DNA from: DASWJQ01 sp036397095
Lineage (GTDB): Bacteria > Chloroflexota > Anaerolineae > Anaerolineales > E44-bin32
DNA: 62,228 nucleotides
NCBI GenBank assembly: GCA_036397095.1
Contig: DASWJQ010000176.1
Span: forward strand, 1-62,228
Direction: 5' to 3'
Part shown: one piece after another, positions 50,667-59,660 of the stretch
How the letters are laid out: each line of letters begins with the position of its first letter
How positions within the stretch are numbered: the first letter of the stretch is position 1
Made by a program: the position numbers and the translations under genes
Notes under the pieces: model-generated
What the model saw: the letters and a program-made list of their open reading frames with translations, nothing else
Databases searched by the model: none
Told to the model about the DNA's origin: nothing

Positions 50667-51299
50667 CTACTCGTCCGGTTCCGAAAGAATGCGGGCTGCC
50701 GCGCTAGAGTGGCGGCGGTTGGACTCGGATTGCTGGCCGCGGCGGGCTTCGACGTGATCCGACAACTGTTCGCTCAACTGCATCCAGTCTTCGACAATCA
50801 AGATCAGGCCAGGTCGGTCTGGGGCCAGGAAAAGACGGTGGAAGAAAAGCTGCAGCAGGAATGGGTGCAGCGGTTGCTCCGTCAGGTCGAGACCGAGCGC
50901 CGGCTGGTTGACATAGTGCCGCAGCAAGCGAGCTTCGGCACGGCTTAGCAGCGCGGCGGGGAAGGTCTTGGCCAGATTGACCGGCCGGGTCGAAACAATC
51001 CGGCGGTATGAGATCTTGAGCCGGTAGATCGGTGTCTGCAGACGCAGATGATCGGCGCGGGGTTGCACATAGGCCAGGCGCGGGCCGAACAAGCTGAAGA
51101 GGTAGGCAAATCCAGCGACGGCGGCACCCGCCGAGAGCCAACCGGCGGCCCCCTCGGATGGCCAGCCAACCCAATCGCTGATGCGCGCCAGCCACAGGCC
51201 GCTCAGCAAAAGCGCCACCAGCAGCAAGGGTTGGCGAAAACGACGCATGACTTGACGGTAGAGCAGGAGCGCGTGTCGATTGCCGTCGCGGCTGGCCAT
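50667..51299 (-). CDS. Hypothetical membrane protein with PH-like domain
   Basis: A 210-residue protein. Two hydrophobic helices at about 20-38 and 48-68 precede a beta-rich segment (YVQPRADHLRLQTPIYRLKISYRRIVSTRPVNLAKTF) like the bacterial PH/YdbT-type fold. The C terminus is charged. I chose the ATG of MASRDGNRHALLLY because it overlaps the nth stop (TGATG), making translational coupling likely. Role unknown. Confidence 0.62.
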   Translation of the reverse strand: MASRDGNRHALLLYRQVMRRFRQPLLLVALLLSGLWLARISDWVGWPSEGAAGWLSAGAAVAGFAYLFSLFGPRLAYVQPRADHLRLQTPIYRLKISYRRIVSTRPVNLAKTFPAALLSRAEARLLRHYVNQPALGLDLTEQPLHPFLLQLFFHRLFLAPDRPGLILIVEDWMQLSEQLSDHVEARRGQQSESNRRHSSAAARILSEPDE

Positions 51300-51988
51300 C
51301 AGGCTTGACCGCCGACGGGTATGGCATCGAGGCTCGCGAAGTAATCGCACAGGTCGGTCAAGAAACAGTTTTCGCAACGCGGGCGGCGGGCCTGGCAGAC
51401 CTGACGGCCATGGCGAATCAGATTGAGATGGACGTCGTAGTAGGTTTCCGGCGGGAACAGGTCAGCCAGAATGTCATGCGCTTGCTCGGCATTGGCCCTG
51501 GCCGGTCGCAACCCCAGCCGGCCGCTAACGCGATGAATATGGGTATCGACCGGAAAAGCCGGCAGATCGAGTGAGAAGAGCATGACGATGGACGCCGTTT
51601 TGGGTCCGACCCCTTTGAACTTGGTCAACCAGGCAAGGACTTGGTCGGGATGCTGGTCGCGCAGGAAGGCCAGGTCCAGGCCGCCGTGGTCTTCGGTGAT
51701 CTGGGCCAGCGCCGCCTGGATGCGGGGTCCCTTCTGATTGGCCAGGCCGGCGGGTCGGATCGCCTCGATGACTTGTTCGGGAGCAGCGTCCCGCACTGCT
51801 TCCCAGCTGGGGAGCGCCTGGCGCAGCCGATTGTAGGCCAGGTCGCGGTTGTCGTCGTTGGTGTTTTGCGACAGGATGGTCGAAACCAGCTCGGCGACGG
51901 GCGGCAATTTGGTGCGCCATACCGGTTCCCCATATTCAGCCAGCAGCCGGTTGCGGATTTTGAGGGCTTTGTCGGCCAGGATCGGCAT
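51299..51988 (-). CDS. nth: Endonuclease III (DNA glycosylase/AP lyase)
   Basis: It removes oxidised pyrimidines and cleaves the abasic site. The 229-residue protein has the helix-hairpin-helix FKGVGPKTAS with catalytic K130, the aspartate D148 in PVDTH, and the 4Fe-4S ligands C198, C205, C208 and C214 (C-x6-C-x2-C-x5-C). The ATG is preceded by TATAAT at exactly 6 nt, a leaderless arrangement. A PH-like membrane protein gene is coupled downstream. Confidence 0.95.
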   Translation of the reverse strand: MPILADKALKIRNRLLAEYGEPVWRTKLPPVAELVSTILSQNTNDDNRDLAYNRLRQALPSWEAVRDAAPEQVIEAIRPAGLANQKGPRIQAALAQITEDHGGLDLAFLRDQHPDQVLAWLTKFKGVGPKTASIVMLFSLDLPAFPVDTHIHRVSGRLGLRPARANAEQAHDILADLFPPETYYDVHLNLIRHGRQVCQARRPRCENCFLTDLCDYFASLDAIPVGGQA

Positions 51989-51994
51989 GCGGCG

Positions 51995-52000
51995 ATTATA
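51995..52000 (-). promoter_or_regulatory. -10 box TATAAT of leaderless nth
   Basis: A perfect TATAAT on the minus strand ends 6 nt before the nth ATG. No ribosome site and no clear -35 box. Confidence 0.6.
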
Positions 52001-52089
52001 GCGTCGGGGGCCGACATGGCCCCCCGGCTCCTGGGGCTGGCCGGTCAGCCCTGCCTGTCAACAGATCTGCGACTTGGCCGACGAACGCA

Positions 52090-52111
52090 GGGACGTTGTA
52101 TACAACGTCCC
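52090..52111. repeat. Dispersed palindromic repeat, copy 2 (GGGACGTTG family)
   Basis: A perfect 22-bp palindrome with arm GGGACGTTGTA. Same core as the repeat at 31518-31549. It lies in the 278-bp gap between nth and icd, which holds no gene. Confidence 0.85.
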
Positions 52112-52166
52112 AATTTGTTGCTCAGGCTACACCGGGTGGTTGGATTGGAGGGGAATGCTCTCTTTC

Positions 52167-52233
52167 TGACTCCGGGGGAACGCATGCGGGGGGATATCGT
52201 TGATCCGGTGTTTCGCACACCTCCGGGGTCGGG
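52167..52233. repeat. Two inverted copies related to the GACCCCGGGG repeat
   Basis: GACTCCGGGGGAACGCATGCG (52168-52188) resembles unit 3 of the 27-bp array near 21.0 kb, and about 25 bp later the reverse complement of CGACCCCGGAGGTGTGCG follows. The two copies face each other between nth and icd. Confidence 0.55.
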
Positions 52234-52266
52234 CGGCGTGCGCACCGCCGAGGTCGGAGATGGCGA

Positions 52267-53568
52267 CTACCCCATATGTTCGATGACGGCGTCGGCAAAG
52301 CCGGAGGTCGAGAGCAGCGTGGCGCCTTCCATCAGGCGATGGAAGTCGTAAGTGACGGTCTTGGCGGCGATGGCGCCTTCCATACCCTTCACGATCAGAT
52401 CGGCCGCTTCGTTCCACCCCAAATACCGGAACATCAATTCGCCGCTCAGGGTGACCGAGCCCGGATTGACCTTATCCTGGCCGGCGTACTTGGGCGCGGT
52501 GCCATGGGTCGCCTCGAAGATAGCGTGGCCGGTCTCGTAGTTGATGTTGCCGCCGGGGGCAATTCCAATCCCCCCGACCTGGGCGGCCAGCGCGTCCGAT
52601 AGGTAGTCGCCATTCAGGTTCATCGTGGCGATGACGTCGAACTCGTCGGCCCGGGTGAGGGTCTGCTGGAAGGCGATATCGGCAATGACGTCTTTGACCA
52701 ACAAGCGGCCGGCCTCGAGCGCCGCCTGCTGCTCGGCGTCGGCGGCAGGCTGACCGTCGGCCTCCTTGGTCCGTTCCCATTGAGACCACGTGTAGGTGCG
52801 GTCGCCGAATTCGCGCTCGACCAGATCGTAGCCCCATTGGCGGAAGGCGCCTTCGGTGTACTTCATGATATTGCCCTTGTGCACCAACGTGACGGAGCGG
52901 CGGCCGGCCTCCAGGGCATAGTCGATGGCAGCTCGGACTAGCCGCTCGGTCCCTTCGCGCGAGACCGGCTTGACGCTGATGCCCGAGGACCGGGGGAAGC
53001 GGATCTTGGCGAATTCGTCGGGCAAATGCTGCTCCAGCCAGCTCATGAAAGCTTGGTTGGAGGGCTCACCGAGCGGAAACTCGACGCCGGTGTAGATGTC
53101 CTCGGTGTTCTCGCGGAAGATGACCATGTCGACCAGCTCGGGTCGCTTGACCGGTGATGGCACACCGCGGTAGTAACGCACCGGCCGCAAGCAGACGTAC
53201 AGATCGAGCTCCTTGCGCAGAGCTACGTTGAGCGAGCGGATACCGCCGCCAATCGGCGTGGTCAGGGGGCCCTTGATGCCGACCAGGAAGTGTCGAAAGG
53301 CGTTGAGGGTTTCTTCCGGCAGCCATTCGCCGGTCATTTGATGGCTTTTGCCGCCGGCGTAGACCTCCATCCAGGCGACCGAACGTTTTCCCTGGTACGC
53401 CTTTGCTACGGCGGCGTCGAAGATACGGACGGCCGCCGCCCAAATATCGGGGCCGGTACCGTCGCCTTCGATGAAGGGGATGATGGGTCGGTCGGGAACT
53501 TGCAGCTTGCCTGCCGAAAGCTGGATGCGCTCGCCGTCCTGCGGCACTTGGGCGTGTTGAAACTCCAT
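52267..53568 (-). CDS. icd: Isocitrate dehydrogenase (NADP-type)
   Basis: It oxidises isocitrate to 2-oxoglutarate in the TCA cycle. The 433-residue protein has PIIPFIEGDGTGPDIW, the substrate loop with NVALRKELDLYVCLRPVRYY, ENTEDIYTGVEF, and ATHGTAPKYAGQDKVNPGSVTLS near the C terminus, where the NADP-binding residues lie. GGAG lies 8 nt before the ATG and a TATAAT about 43 nt upstream. Confidence 0.95.
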   Translation of the reverse strand: MEFQHAQVPQDGERIQLSAGKLQVPDRPIIPFIEGDGTGPDIWAAAVRIFDAAVAKAYQGKRSVAWMEVYAGGKSHQMTGEWLPEETLNAFRHFLVGIKGPLTTPIGGGIRSLNVALRKELDLYVCLRPVRYYRGVPSPVKRPELVDMVIFRENTEDIYTGVEFPLGEPSNQAFMSWLEQHLPDEFAKIRFPRSSGISVKPVSREGTERLVRAAIDYALEAGRRSVTLVHKGNIMKYTEGAFRQWGYDLVEREFGDRTYTWSQWERTKEADGQPAADAEQQAALEAGRLLVKDVIADIAFQQTLTRADEFDVIATMNLNGDYLSDALAAQVGGIGIAPGGNINYETGHAIFEATHGTAPKYAGQDKVNPGSVTLSGELMFRYLGWNEAADLIVKGMEGAIAAKTVTYDFHRLMEGATLLSTSGFADAVIEHMG

Positions 53569-53611
53569 TGGTCGTCTCCGCGGATGGGGGTTGGGGAGGG
53601 GATCGGGCGGG

Positions 53612-53617
53612 ATTATA
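53612..53617 (-). promoter_or_regulatory. -10 box TATAAT of icd
   Basis: A perfect TATAAT on the minus strand in the gap between galE and icd, giving a leader of about 36 nt with a GGAG ribosome site. No clear -35. Confidence 0.5.
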
Positions 53618-53626
53618 GCATGCGGC

Positions 53627-54613
53627 TCAGGCGGTCTCCTCTTCGTAGCCGTCGGGGTGGCTGCGCTGCCACGCCCAGGCCGAAGCGATGATCTCGCTCA
53701 GCTCGGGATGCTGCGGTTGCCAGCCCAATTCCTTGCGAATCTTGTCGGGGGAAGCAACCAGCCGGGGGGCGTCGCCCGGGCGTCTGGGCGTTTCCTCGGC
53801 CGGGATCGGGTGCCCGGTGATTTGGCGGGCGGTGTCGATGACCTGACGTACCGAGTAGCCGGCTCCATTGCCCAGGTTGTAGACCAGCCGATCGGTATCG
53901 TCTAGTGCGGCCAGCGTCAATTGGTGGGCGTGCACCAGATCGGCGATGTGAATGTAGTCGCGGATGCAGGTGCCATCGGGCGTCGGGTAATCCGTGCCGT
54001 AGATGGATACTTGTTCCCGCTGGCCGAGCGCCACCCGCAGCACCAGCGGAATCAGATGGCTTTCCGGCTGATGGGCCTCGCCGCGATCGGGCAGCGCGCC
54101 AGCGGCGTTGAAGTAGCGCAAGGCGGCATAGCGCAGGCCGTGCGCCTGGCGGTACCAGTCGAGCGTTTGCTCGATCATGAGCTTGGTCTGACCGTACACA
54201 TTGGCCGGCCCCAGCGGCGAGGACTCGGTCAGCGGGTCGTCGCTCGAGGCGTAGACGGCGGCGGTCGAGGAAAGGACAAAACGCTCGACACCGGTTTGGA
54301 CGCAGGCCTCGATCAGGGCCAGCGACAGCACCAGGTTGTTGTAGAAGTACTTGCCAGGCAGTCTCATGCTTTCGCCGGCCTCGATGAAGGCGGCAAAGTG
54401 CATAACGGCCTCAAAACCAGTGTCGGCCAAGCAGGCGGTCAGTGTTTGCGGGTCATCAAGATCAGCTTGAATGAACCGTGCGCCCGACGGCACGGCCTGG
54501 CGGTGCCCGGTAACAAGCGAATCGAAAACTGTCACCTCGTGGCCGGCCTCGAGCAGCATCTTGGCAGCGGCCGAGCCAATGTAACCGGCGCCGCCGGTCA
54601 CCAAAATCTTCAT
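53627..54613 (-). CDS. galE: UDP-glucose 4-epimerase
   Basis: A 328-residue short-chain dehydrogenase-type epimerase that interconverts UDP-glucose and UDP-galactose. The NAD motif GGAGYIGS covers residues 7-14 and the catalytic Tyr-Lys pair is Y140 and K144 (YGQTK). GTDYPTPDGTCIRDYIHIADL is the GalE substrate-binding signature. GAGG precedes the ATG, 9 bp after the pcrA/uvrD stop. Likely in the same transcript. Confidence 0.92.
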   Translation of the reverse strand: MKILVTGGAGYIGSAAAKMLLEAGHEVTVFDSLVTGHRQAVPSGARFIQADLDDPQTLTACLADTGFEAVMHFAAFIEAGESMRLPGKYFYNNLVLSLALIEACVQTGVERFVLSSTAAVYASSDDPLTESSPLGPANVYGQTKLMIEQTLDWYRQAHGLRYAALRYFNAAGALPDRGEAHQPESHLIPLVLRVALGQREQVSIYGTDYPTPDGTCIRDYIHIADLVHAHQLTLAALDDTDRLVYNLGNGAGYSVRQVIDTARQITGHPIPAEETPRRPGDAPRLVASPDKIRKELGWQPQHPELSEIIASAWAWQRSHPDGYEEETA

Positions 54614-54622
54614 CCGTCAGCC

Positions 54623-56809
54623 TCAAGCATCGTGGTCACCTTGAACCTCCAACTGGGCCATCGAGGCCAGCAAGCGTTTGACGCCGGCCTCGGAAAAGGC
54701 GACTACCACCTCTTCATCATCGTGGTCGACCCGCGAGTCCATCACAATTCCCTCACCGAAGTTAGGGTGGACAACATGCATGCCGGCGCGAAATTGGGCC
54801 TCGACGGCGGTGGCCGGTGCTGGGTCCCAACGCGTTTGGCGCACGAAGACCGCCTCGTTGACGGTGGTGCCGCTCGACCAATTGCCTTCGGTCAGGTCGG
54901 CTGGAATGTCGAGCAAGAAACGGGAGGCTTCACTGACCGACGAGCTGCCATACTGACGGCGACGGAAGGCGCAGACCAGATACAGACGATCCATCGCCCG
55001 CGTGATGCCGACGTAGAACAGCCGCCGCTCCTCGGCCATCTCCTCGGCATCGTCATACGAGCGCTGGTGGGGGAATGTGCCCTCGTCGAGACCAACGATG
55101 AACACAATTGGGAATTCAAGGCCCTTGGCGGCGTGCAGCGTCATCAGGATGGGCGCGTCCAAACCCTCGGTCAAGGTGTCCTGATCCGAAACCAAGGCCA
55201 CCTGCTCGAGGAACCCAAGCAGGCCGAGTTCAGCGAATTCCTGGGCAACCCGCAGCAGCTCTTGGACGTTCTCCCAACGATCGACACCTTCATCGCTGCC
55301 ATCATCGATGTAGCTGCGGTAGTCTGCATCGGCCAGCACCCGTTCAACCAACTCGTCCACCGGCACGTCGGCTTTGCGCTCAACCCAGCGGGCCAACAGG
55401 GCGCCGAAGTCGGCCAGGGCCGCCTGCGCCCGGCTGTCGAGGCCGGGCTGCGCTGCCTGCGGATCCCGGCCCAATGCAAGCAGCATGGCGCCGGCCGACT
55501 GGCCGGCCCGGGCTGCCGCTGCCTGGAGCAGCTCGATGGTCTTGGGGCCGATGCCGCGCGGCGGGGTGTTGATCACGCGCAGCAGACTGACCTCATCGGC
55601 TGGATTGTGGATCAGACGCAGGTAGGCGATCACGTCGCGTACCTCACGCCGCCCATAGAAGCGCTGGGCTCCGACCAACCGATAAGGCAGGCCAGCTCGC
55701 AGGAAGGCCTCTTCCAGCACACGCGATTGGGCGTTGGTGCGGTACATGACGGCGCAATCGCCGGGGCCAGCCACCCGGCGCACGGTCAGCTCGGCGATGG
55801 TGTCGATGACGAAAAGGGCTTCGTCGCTCTCGTCGTAGGCCTCATGCACGATGATCGAAGCGCCACCAGCGCGCTCGGTGAACAGGCGCTTGGGTTTGCG
55901 TCCGGGCAGGCGATCGATCACGGCGGTAGCGGCGTCGAGGATGATTTGAGTCGAACGGTAATTCTGCTCAAGCAGCACGACTTGGGCGTCGGGATAATCG
56001 CGCTCGAAACGATGGACGTTGCGGTAGTCGGCGCCGCGCCAGCGGTAGATCGATTGGTCGGCGTCGCCAACAACGAACAGATCGGGCTGGCTCTTGGCCA
56101 GGAGCCGCAGCATGGCGTACTGGGCGCTGTTGGTGTCCTGGAACTCATCGACCAGGATGTGGCGTGTAGTGTGATGGTAGCCCTGACGGATCGAGTCATG
56201 CTGGCGCAGCAGGCGAACTGCGTAAAACAGAAGGTCGTCGAAATCGACGGCATTGGCTGCGAGTAGGCGGGCCTGGTAGCGTTGGTAGGCACGCTGGACG
56301 ATTTCGGCGAAGTAGCTGTCGGTTGGATAGTCGCCGGCCTCGACCAGCTCGTTCTTGGCGCTGGAGATAGCGTTTTGCACCCGGGCCGGCTGCACCTGTT
56401 TGGGGTCGACGTCTAAGTCGATTAGGGCCCGCTTGACCAGGTCCCGCTGCTCGTCGGCATCGAAAATGATGAACTCGCGCCCGAAGGGCAGATGGCTGGC
56501 GTGGCGCCGCAGCATGCGGGCGGCCAGGGCGTGGAAAGTCCCCAGGCTGACTCCTGTGCGCCCACCTTCGGAGGCGGCCACCCCGAGCAAGTCGGCGACC
56601 CGAGCCTGCATCTCGCGGCCAGCCCTGTTGGTAAAGGTGACCGCCAGGATCGAGTCGGGAGAAGCGTCCTGCGCCTGGATCAGGTAGGCAATTCGGTGGG
56701 TCAGGACACGCGTCTTGCCCGAGCCCGGCCCGGCCAACACCAGCACCGGCCCTGATGGGGCGGTGACCGCCTGGCGCTGTTGCGGGTTAAGCGATTGGAG
56801 TGCTTGCAT
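54623..56809 (-). CDS. UvrD/PcrA-type DNA helicase
   Basis: A 728-residue superfamily 1A 3'-5' helicase. Motif I is AGPGSGKT at residues 26-33; motif II is ILVDEFQDTN; QNYRST, TLHAAKGLEFPIVFIVG and VGITRA are motifs IV-VI. The C-terminal Tudor-like tail GMHVVHPNFGEGIV matches PcrA. It works in repair and transcription-coupled processes. No ribosome site is clear before the ATG; a TACAAT lies about 50 nt upstream. Confidence 0.94.
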   Translation of the reverse strand: MQALQSLNPQQRQAVTAPSGPVLVLAGPGSGKTRVLTHRIAYLIQAQDASPDSILAVTFTNRAGREMQARVADLLGVAASEGGRTGVSLGTFHALAARMLRRHASHLPFGREFIIFDADEQRDLVKRALIDLDVDPKQVQPARVQNAISSAKNELVEAGDYPTDSYFAEIVQRAYQRYQARLLAANAVDFDDLLFYAVRLLRQHDSIRQGYHHTTRHILVDEFQDTNSAQYAMLRLLAKSQPDLFVVGDADQSIYRWRGADYRNVHRFERDYPDAQVVLLEQNYRSTQIILDAATAVIDRLPGRKPKRLFTERAGGASIIVHEAYDESDEALFVIDTIAELTVRRVAGPGDCAVMYRTNAQSRVLEEAFLRAGLPYRLVGAQRFYGRREVRDVIAYLRLIHNPADEVSLLRVINTPPRGIGPKTIELLQAAAARAGQSAGAMLLALGRDPQAAQPGLDSRAQAALADFGALLARWVERKADVPVDELVERVLADADYRSYIDDGSDEGVDRWENVQELLRVAQEFAELGLLGFLEQVALVSDQDTLTEGLDAPILMTLHAAKGLEFPIVFIVGLDEGTFPHQRSYDDAEEMAEERRLFYVGITRAMDRLYLVCAFRRRQYGSSSVSEASRFLLDIPADLTEGNWSSGTTVNEAVFVRQTRWDPAPATAVEAQFRAGMHVVHPNFGEGIVMDSRVDHDDEEVVVAFSEAGVKRLLASMAQLEVQGDHDA

Positions 56810-56895
56810 GGCGCGGGTCTGGCACCCGGGGGCCCGACGGAACCAACTTCACGCGGTCGATTGTAACGGCGCCGTCTCCGCCAATCAACCGCGCC

Positions 56896-58119
56896 TCATT
56901 CGCCCCGCCTGGGCCCGATGTCGAGGATCCCTGATCCGGCGAATAGACCGGTGAGCGGCAGCGCCTCAAGGCTCATAACGGCACTGTCGGCGAAGTACGG
57001 AAAATCGAAATGGACGAGGTCGCCGGCCAGCTTGCCAGGAATTGGCATCAAGCGGGCGGTCAGCGGCTTGCGGTGACGCAAGGCGATGGCGCCCAGGTCG
57101 AGCAGCAGGGCGGCGATGGCGTCGGGTGTGGTGTCGCCCGGCAGCGGCACAGTGTCGAGGCCGGTGCCGCACATTGTGGCGTAGAGCAGAAGGTCGGAAA
57201 GGGTGACGTGACCCTCGGCCGAGCGGCTGGCAAGCACCTCGTCCTCCAGCACGGGGAAGAAGAGCCCGCAAAAGCCGGTGCGCTTGAATTGGGCGCGGTC
57301 GAGACAGTCAGCCAGATAGCCAGCCGCGGCGACCGAACCAAAGCCGCCGAAGGCCGGCAGGCCGAGCGCCTCGACGGCCGTTCCGAGCGAGCGCAAGTGG
57401 TCGGGGAAGGGAGCCAACGAGAAGTCGAGGCCGAGAAAGCGCAACTCGTGCTCGACCGCCAAAGGCTCGACGGTGCGTGACATGGCGGCGGCGTGGGCTT
57501 CGATCATGCTCGCCAGCCGGCGACGGCCGACGGCCAACGAGGGCACCTCGCGCAGGGCATCGACGGCCAGTTCGGCGCCTTCCGTCGCCAGGGCAAATGC
57601 CGGCGGCCCGCCGCCGTGGTAGGCCGCCGGAAAGAACGGGCTGCCGGCCGGAACATTGGCCAGCGCGGCGAAGCGCAAATTGGCGAACCCGTCGGGCGAC
57701 ACGGTCGACGCCCGCAGGATGGTCTCGGCGCATGTGCGGACCGCAGAGAAGGACAGACCGGTGTCGCTGTCGGCGATGATGGCCGAGGTAAATACGTTCT
57801 CGGTGGCAGTCAGGATATCGGGGATGGCTTCGAGGCCTTCGGGTTCTTCGGGCAATGCCGGCCCGATGGCGGCATAGTCGAAGCCGTGGACGAAGGCCTC
57901 AGCCTCCAGCCGCTGGGCGAACTCGGCCCGCTTGCCGGCCGGAATGCTGTGGGGACCCTCGGCCGGTGGCGGCGTGGCCAGACGGACGGTCTGAACGGTG
58001 TAGTCGGCCTCTTCAAGCGCCTGGCGGATAGCGTCAATGCCGCGACCCACCACCTCGATGCGCTCCGGATCAACCGGCCATCCCGGGTCGAGAAAGGCTG
58101 TCAGGGCACGTATGTTCAT
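56896..58119 (-). CDS. DUF711 family protein
   Basis: A 407-residue protein matching the DUF711 family (UPF0210-like, distantly related to glycyl-radical enzyme folds by structure): MNIRALTAFLDPGWPVDPERIEVVGRGIDAIRQALEEADYTVQTVRLATPP, GFGSVAAAGYLADCL and the C-terminal FAGSGILDIGPRRGE. Function unknown. It overlaps the preceding RNA methyltransferase gene by 4 bp (ATGA) and has GGAG before the ATG, so it is tied to the macrodomain-methyltransferase operon. Confidence 0.85.
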   Translation of the reverse strand: MNIRALTAFLDPGWPVDPERIEVVGRGIDAIRQALEEADYTVQTVRLATPPPAEGPHSIPAGKRAEFAQRLEAEAFVHGFDYAAIGPALPEEPEGLEAIPDILTATENVFTSAIIADSDTGLSFSAVRTCAETILRASTVSPDGFANLRFAALANVPAGSPFFPAAYHGGGPPAFALATEGAELAVDALREVPSLAVGRRRLASMIEAHAAAMSRTVEPLAVEHELRFLGLDFSLAPFPDHLRSLGTAVEALGLPAFGGFGSVAAAGYLADCLDRAQFKRTGFCGLFFPVLEDEVLASRSAEGHVTLSDLLLYATMCGTGLDTVPLPGDTTPDAIAALLLDLGAIALRHRKPLTARLMPIPGKLAGDLVHFDFPYFADSAVMSLEALPLTGLFAGSGILDIGPRRGE

Positions 58120-58889
58120 GCAGTACTCCGCTGGCGACGGATCTCAAACAGGATGACGGCGGCGGCCACGGCCGCATTCAGCGAGTCCGACGGCCCACTG
58201 ATGGGAATGTGGGTAAGGCCGTCCGCCATTTGGCGCAGGGCGGGCCGGGCACCGTGGGCCTCGGAGCCGATCAACAACGCGGTCGGTTGGCGCCAGTCCA
58301 CCTGAAGGTAGTCCAGCCCCATGTCGGTCTCGGCCAGCCAGGATTGCAGCCCCTCAAGCTGGCCGGCGAGTTGGTCGAGGCGAACCTGGCGCAGACACAG
58401 GTGGAGCTGGGCTCCCATCGCCCCTCGCACAACCTTGGGGTTGTACGGATCGACCGAGCCCTCCGTAAGGTACAGCACATCGACCCGGGCCGCCAGGCAT
58501 GTCCGGAGCAGGGTGCCCAGGTTGCCGGGATCGGACAATTGATCGGCGATCACGGCCAGTCCAACAGGGTCAGGGGCCGGCAGCTCCGGGATTTCGGCTA
58601 CCAGCAGGATGGCCTGAGGCGCCTGGGTGTCGGACATGGCGGCCATGACCTCGTCGGACACGACCTCGATGGCGGCGCCCAGCGAAGCCAACCTATTGAC
58701 CACGCCCCGCTCCTGGGGATTTAGGTGATCGGTGTGGAAAACGGCCACCGGGGCCCGGTTGGCGCTAAGGAACTCGCCGGCCCAGCGAAATCCTTCGGCG
58801 ACGAATTGGCCTTCGGTCTGGCGCTGCCGGCGTTGCGACTGGAGGCCGCGCACCCACTTCACCCGCGGGTTGGAAGTCGAGCTGATCAT
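58116..58889 (-). CDS. SpoU/TrmH-type RNA 2'-O-methyltransferase
   Basis: A 257-residue trefoil-knot (SPOUT) methyltransferase. The three motifs are visible: VIADQLSDPGNLGTLLRTCLA, LYLTEGSVDPYNPKVVRGAMGAQLHL and LLIGSEAHGARPALRQMADGLTHIPISGPSDSLNAAVAAAVILFE. An N-terminal RNA-binding extension is present. The RNA target is unknown; it could be 23S rRNA or a tRNA. It overlaps both neighbours by 4 bp. Confidence 0.9.
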   Translation of the reverse strand: MISSTSNPRVKWVRGLQSQRRQRQTEGQFVAEGFRWAGEFLSANRAPVAVFHTDHLNPQERGVVNRLASLGAAIEVVSDEVMAAMSDTQAPQAILLVAEIPELPAPDPVGLAVIADQLSDPGNLGTLLRTCLAARVDVLYLTEGSVDPYNPKVVRGAMGAQLHLCLRQVRLDQLAGQLEGLQSWLAETDMGLDYLQVDWRQPTALLIGSEAHGARPALRQMADGLTHIPISGPSDSLNAAVAAAVILFEIRRQRSTA

Positions 58890-59470
58890 GGGCCGGCGCC
58901 GGCCTGCGGCCAGCGGGCCTTAAAGGCCGTTAAGAAGGGGTCGAGCGTGGCCTGGTCAAGGATTGTGAGTTGGACCATGCGCAGCGGAGACGCCTTTGCG
59001 GGCTGCTGCGCGAAAGTGGCAATGCTGTCGAGGATTACGTCAGCGGCGCGTTCGACCGGGAAGCCGAAGATGCCGGTGGAGATCGGCGGCAGCCCCAGGC
59101 TGTCGAAGCCCCGCGCAGCGGCCAGCTCGAGCGAGCCGCCCACGGCAGCTGCCAGCTTGGCGTCTTCATCGCCTACGCCCCAGCGCGGCCCAACGGCATG
59201 GATGACCCACTTGGCCGGCAGCTGACCGCCGCCGGTGATTGCGGGGCGGTCGTGCGAAACTGGCCCATGCTCCTCGACCCACCGGTCACTTTGAGTTTGG
59301 ATGTCTGGCCCGCCGGCGCGGACAATGGCCGCCGCCAGTCCGGCGCCGTGAGACAAGCGTTCATTGGCGGCATTGACGATGGCGCTGACCTGCGCTTTGG
59401 TCAGGTCGCCGTGCACCAGGGCCAGGGTCAGTCCGTTTTCGAATTGGGTGCGGGCGACGATGGGTGACAT
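58886..59470 (-). CDS. Macrodomain protein (ADP-ribose binding)
   Basis: A 194-residue macrodomain. The ADP-ribose-binding motifs are clear: VNAANERLSHGAGLAAAIVRAGG, VIHAVGPRWGVGDEDAKLAAAV and LPPISTGIFGFPVERAADVILDSI. It probably hydrolyses O-acetyl-ADP-ribose or removes ADP-ribose from a substrate. The ATG of MSPIVARTQFENG has GGAAGG at 4 nt. Its stop overlaps the SpoU start, forming a three-gene operon with DUF711. A TACAAT -10 lies about 30 nt upstream. Confidence 0.9.
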   Translation of the reverse strand: MSPIVARTQFENGLTLALVHGDLTKAQVSAIVNAANERLSHGAGLAAAIVRAGGPDIQTQSDRWVEEHGPVSHDRPAITGGGQLPAKWVIHAVGPRWGVGDEDAKLAAAVGGSLELAAARGFDSLGLPPISTGIFGFPVERAADVILDSIATFAQQPAKASPLRMVQLTILDQATLDPFLTAFKARWPQAGAGP

Positions 59471-59660
59471 GAACCTTCCGGCTGTGTGGGCTCTGGCGGC
59501 GATTGTATCAGTCCGGCCGATTTCCAAGGCGGATCAGGCGAGTCCGCGCGGGGCTTCCCGATCCTCTCGTCGAATCTGTAAGCCTGCCTGACCGGATGTT
59601 CGGGGCGGGGCAGCGGAGGTCCGAGTTGGCGCGGAGACCTTGGGCAGGCGCCCCTTGAGG

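Noticed and set aside
53921..56266. 781-residue plus-strand open frame opposite galE and pcrA/uvrD
   Set aside because: Despite its length it is antisense to two strongly conserved genes, spans their junction and has no recognisable domain; typical of a high-GC genome.
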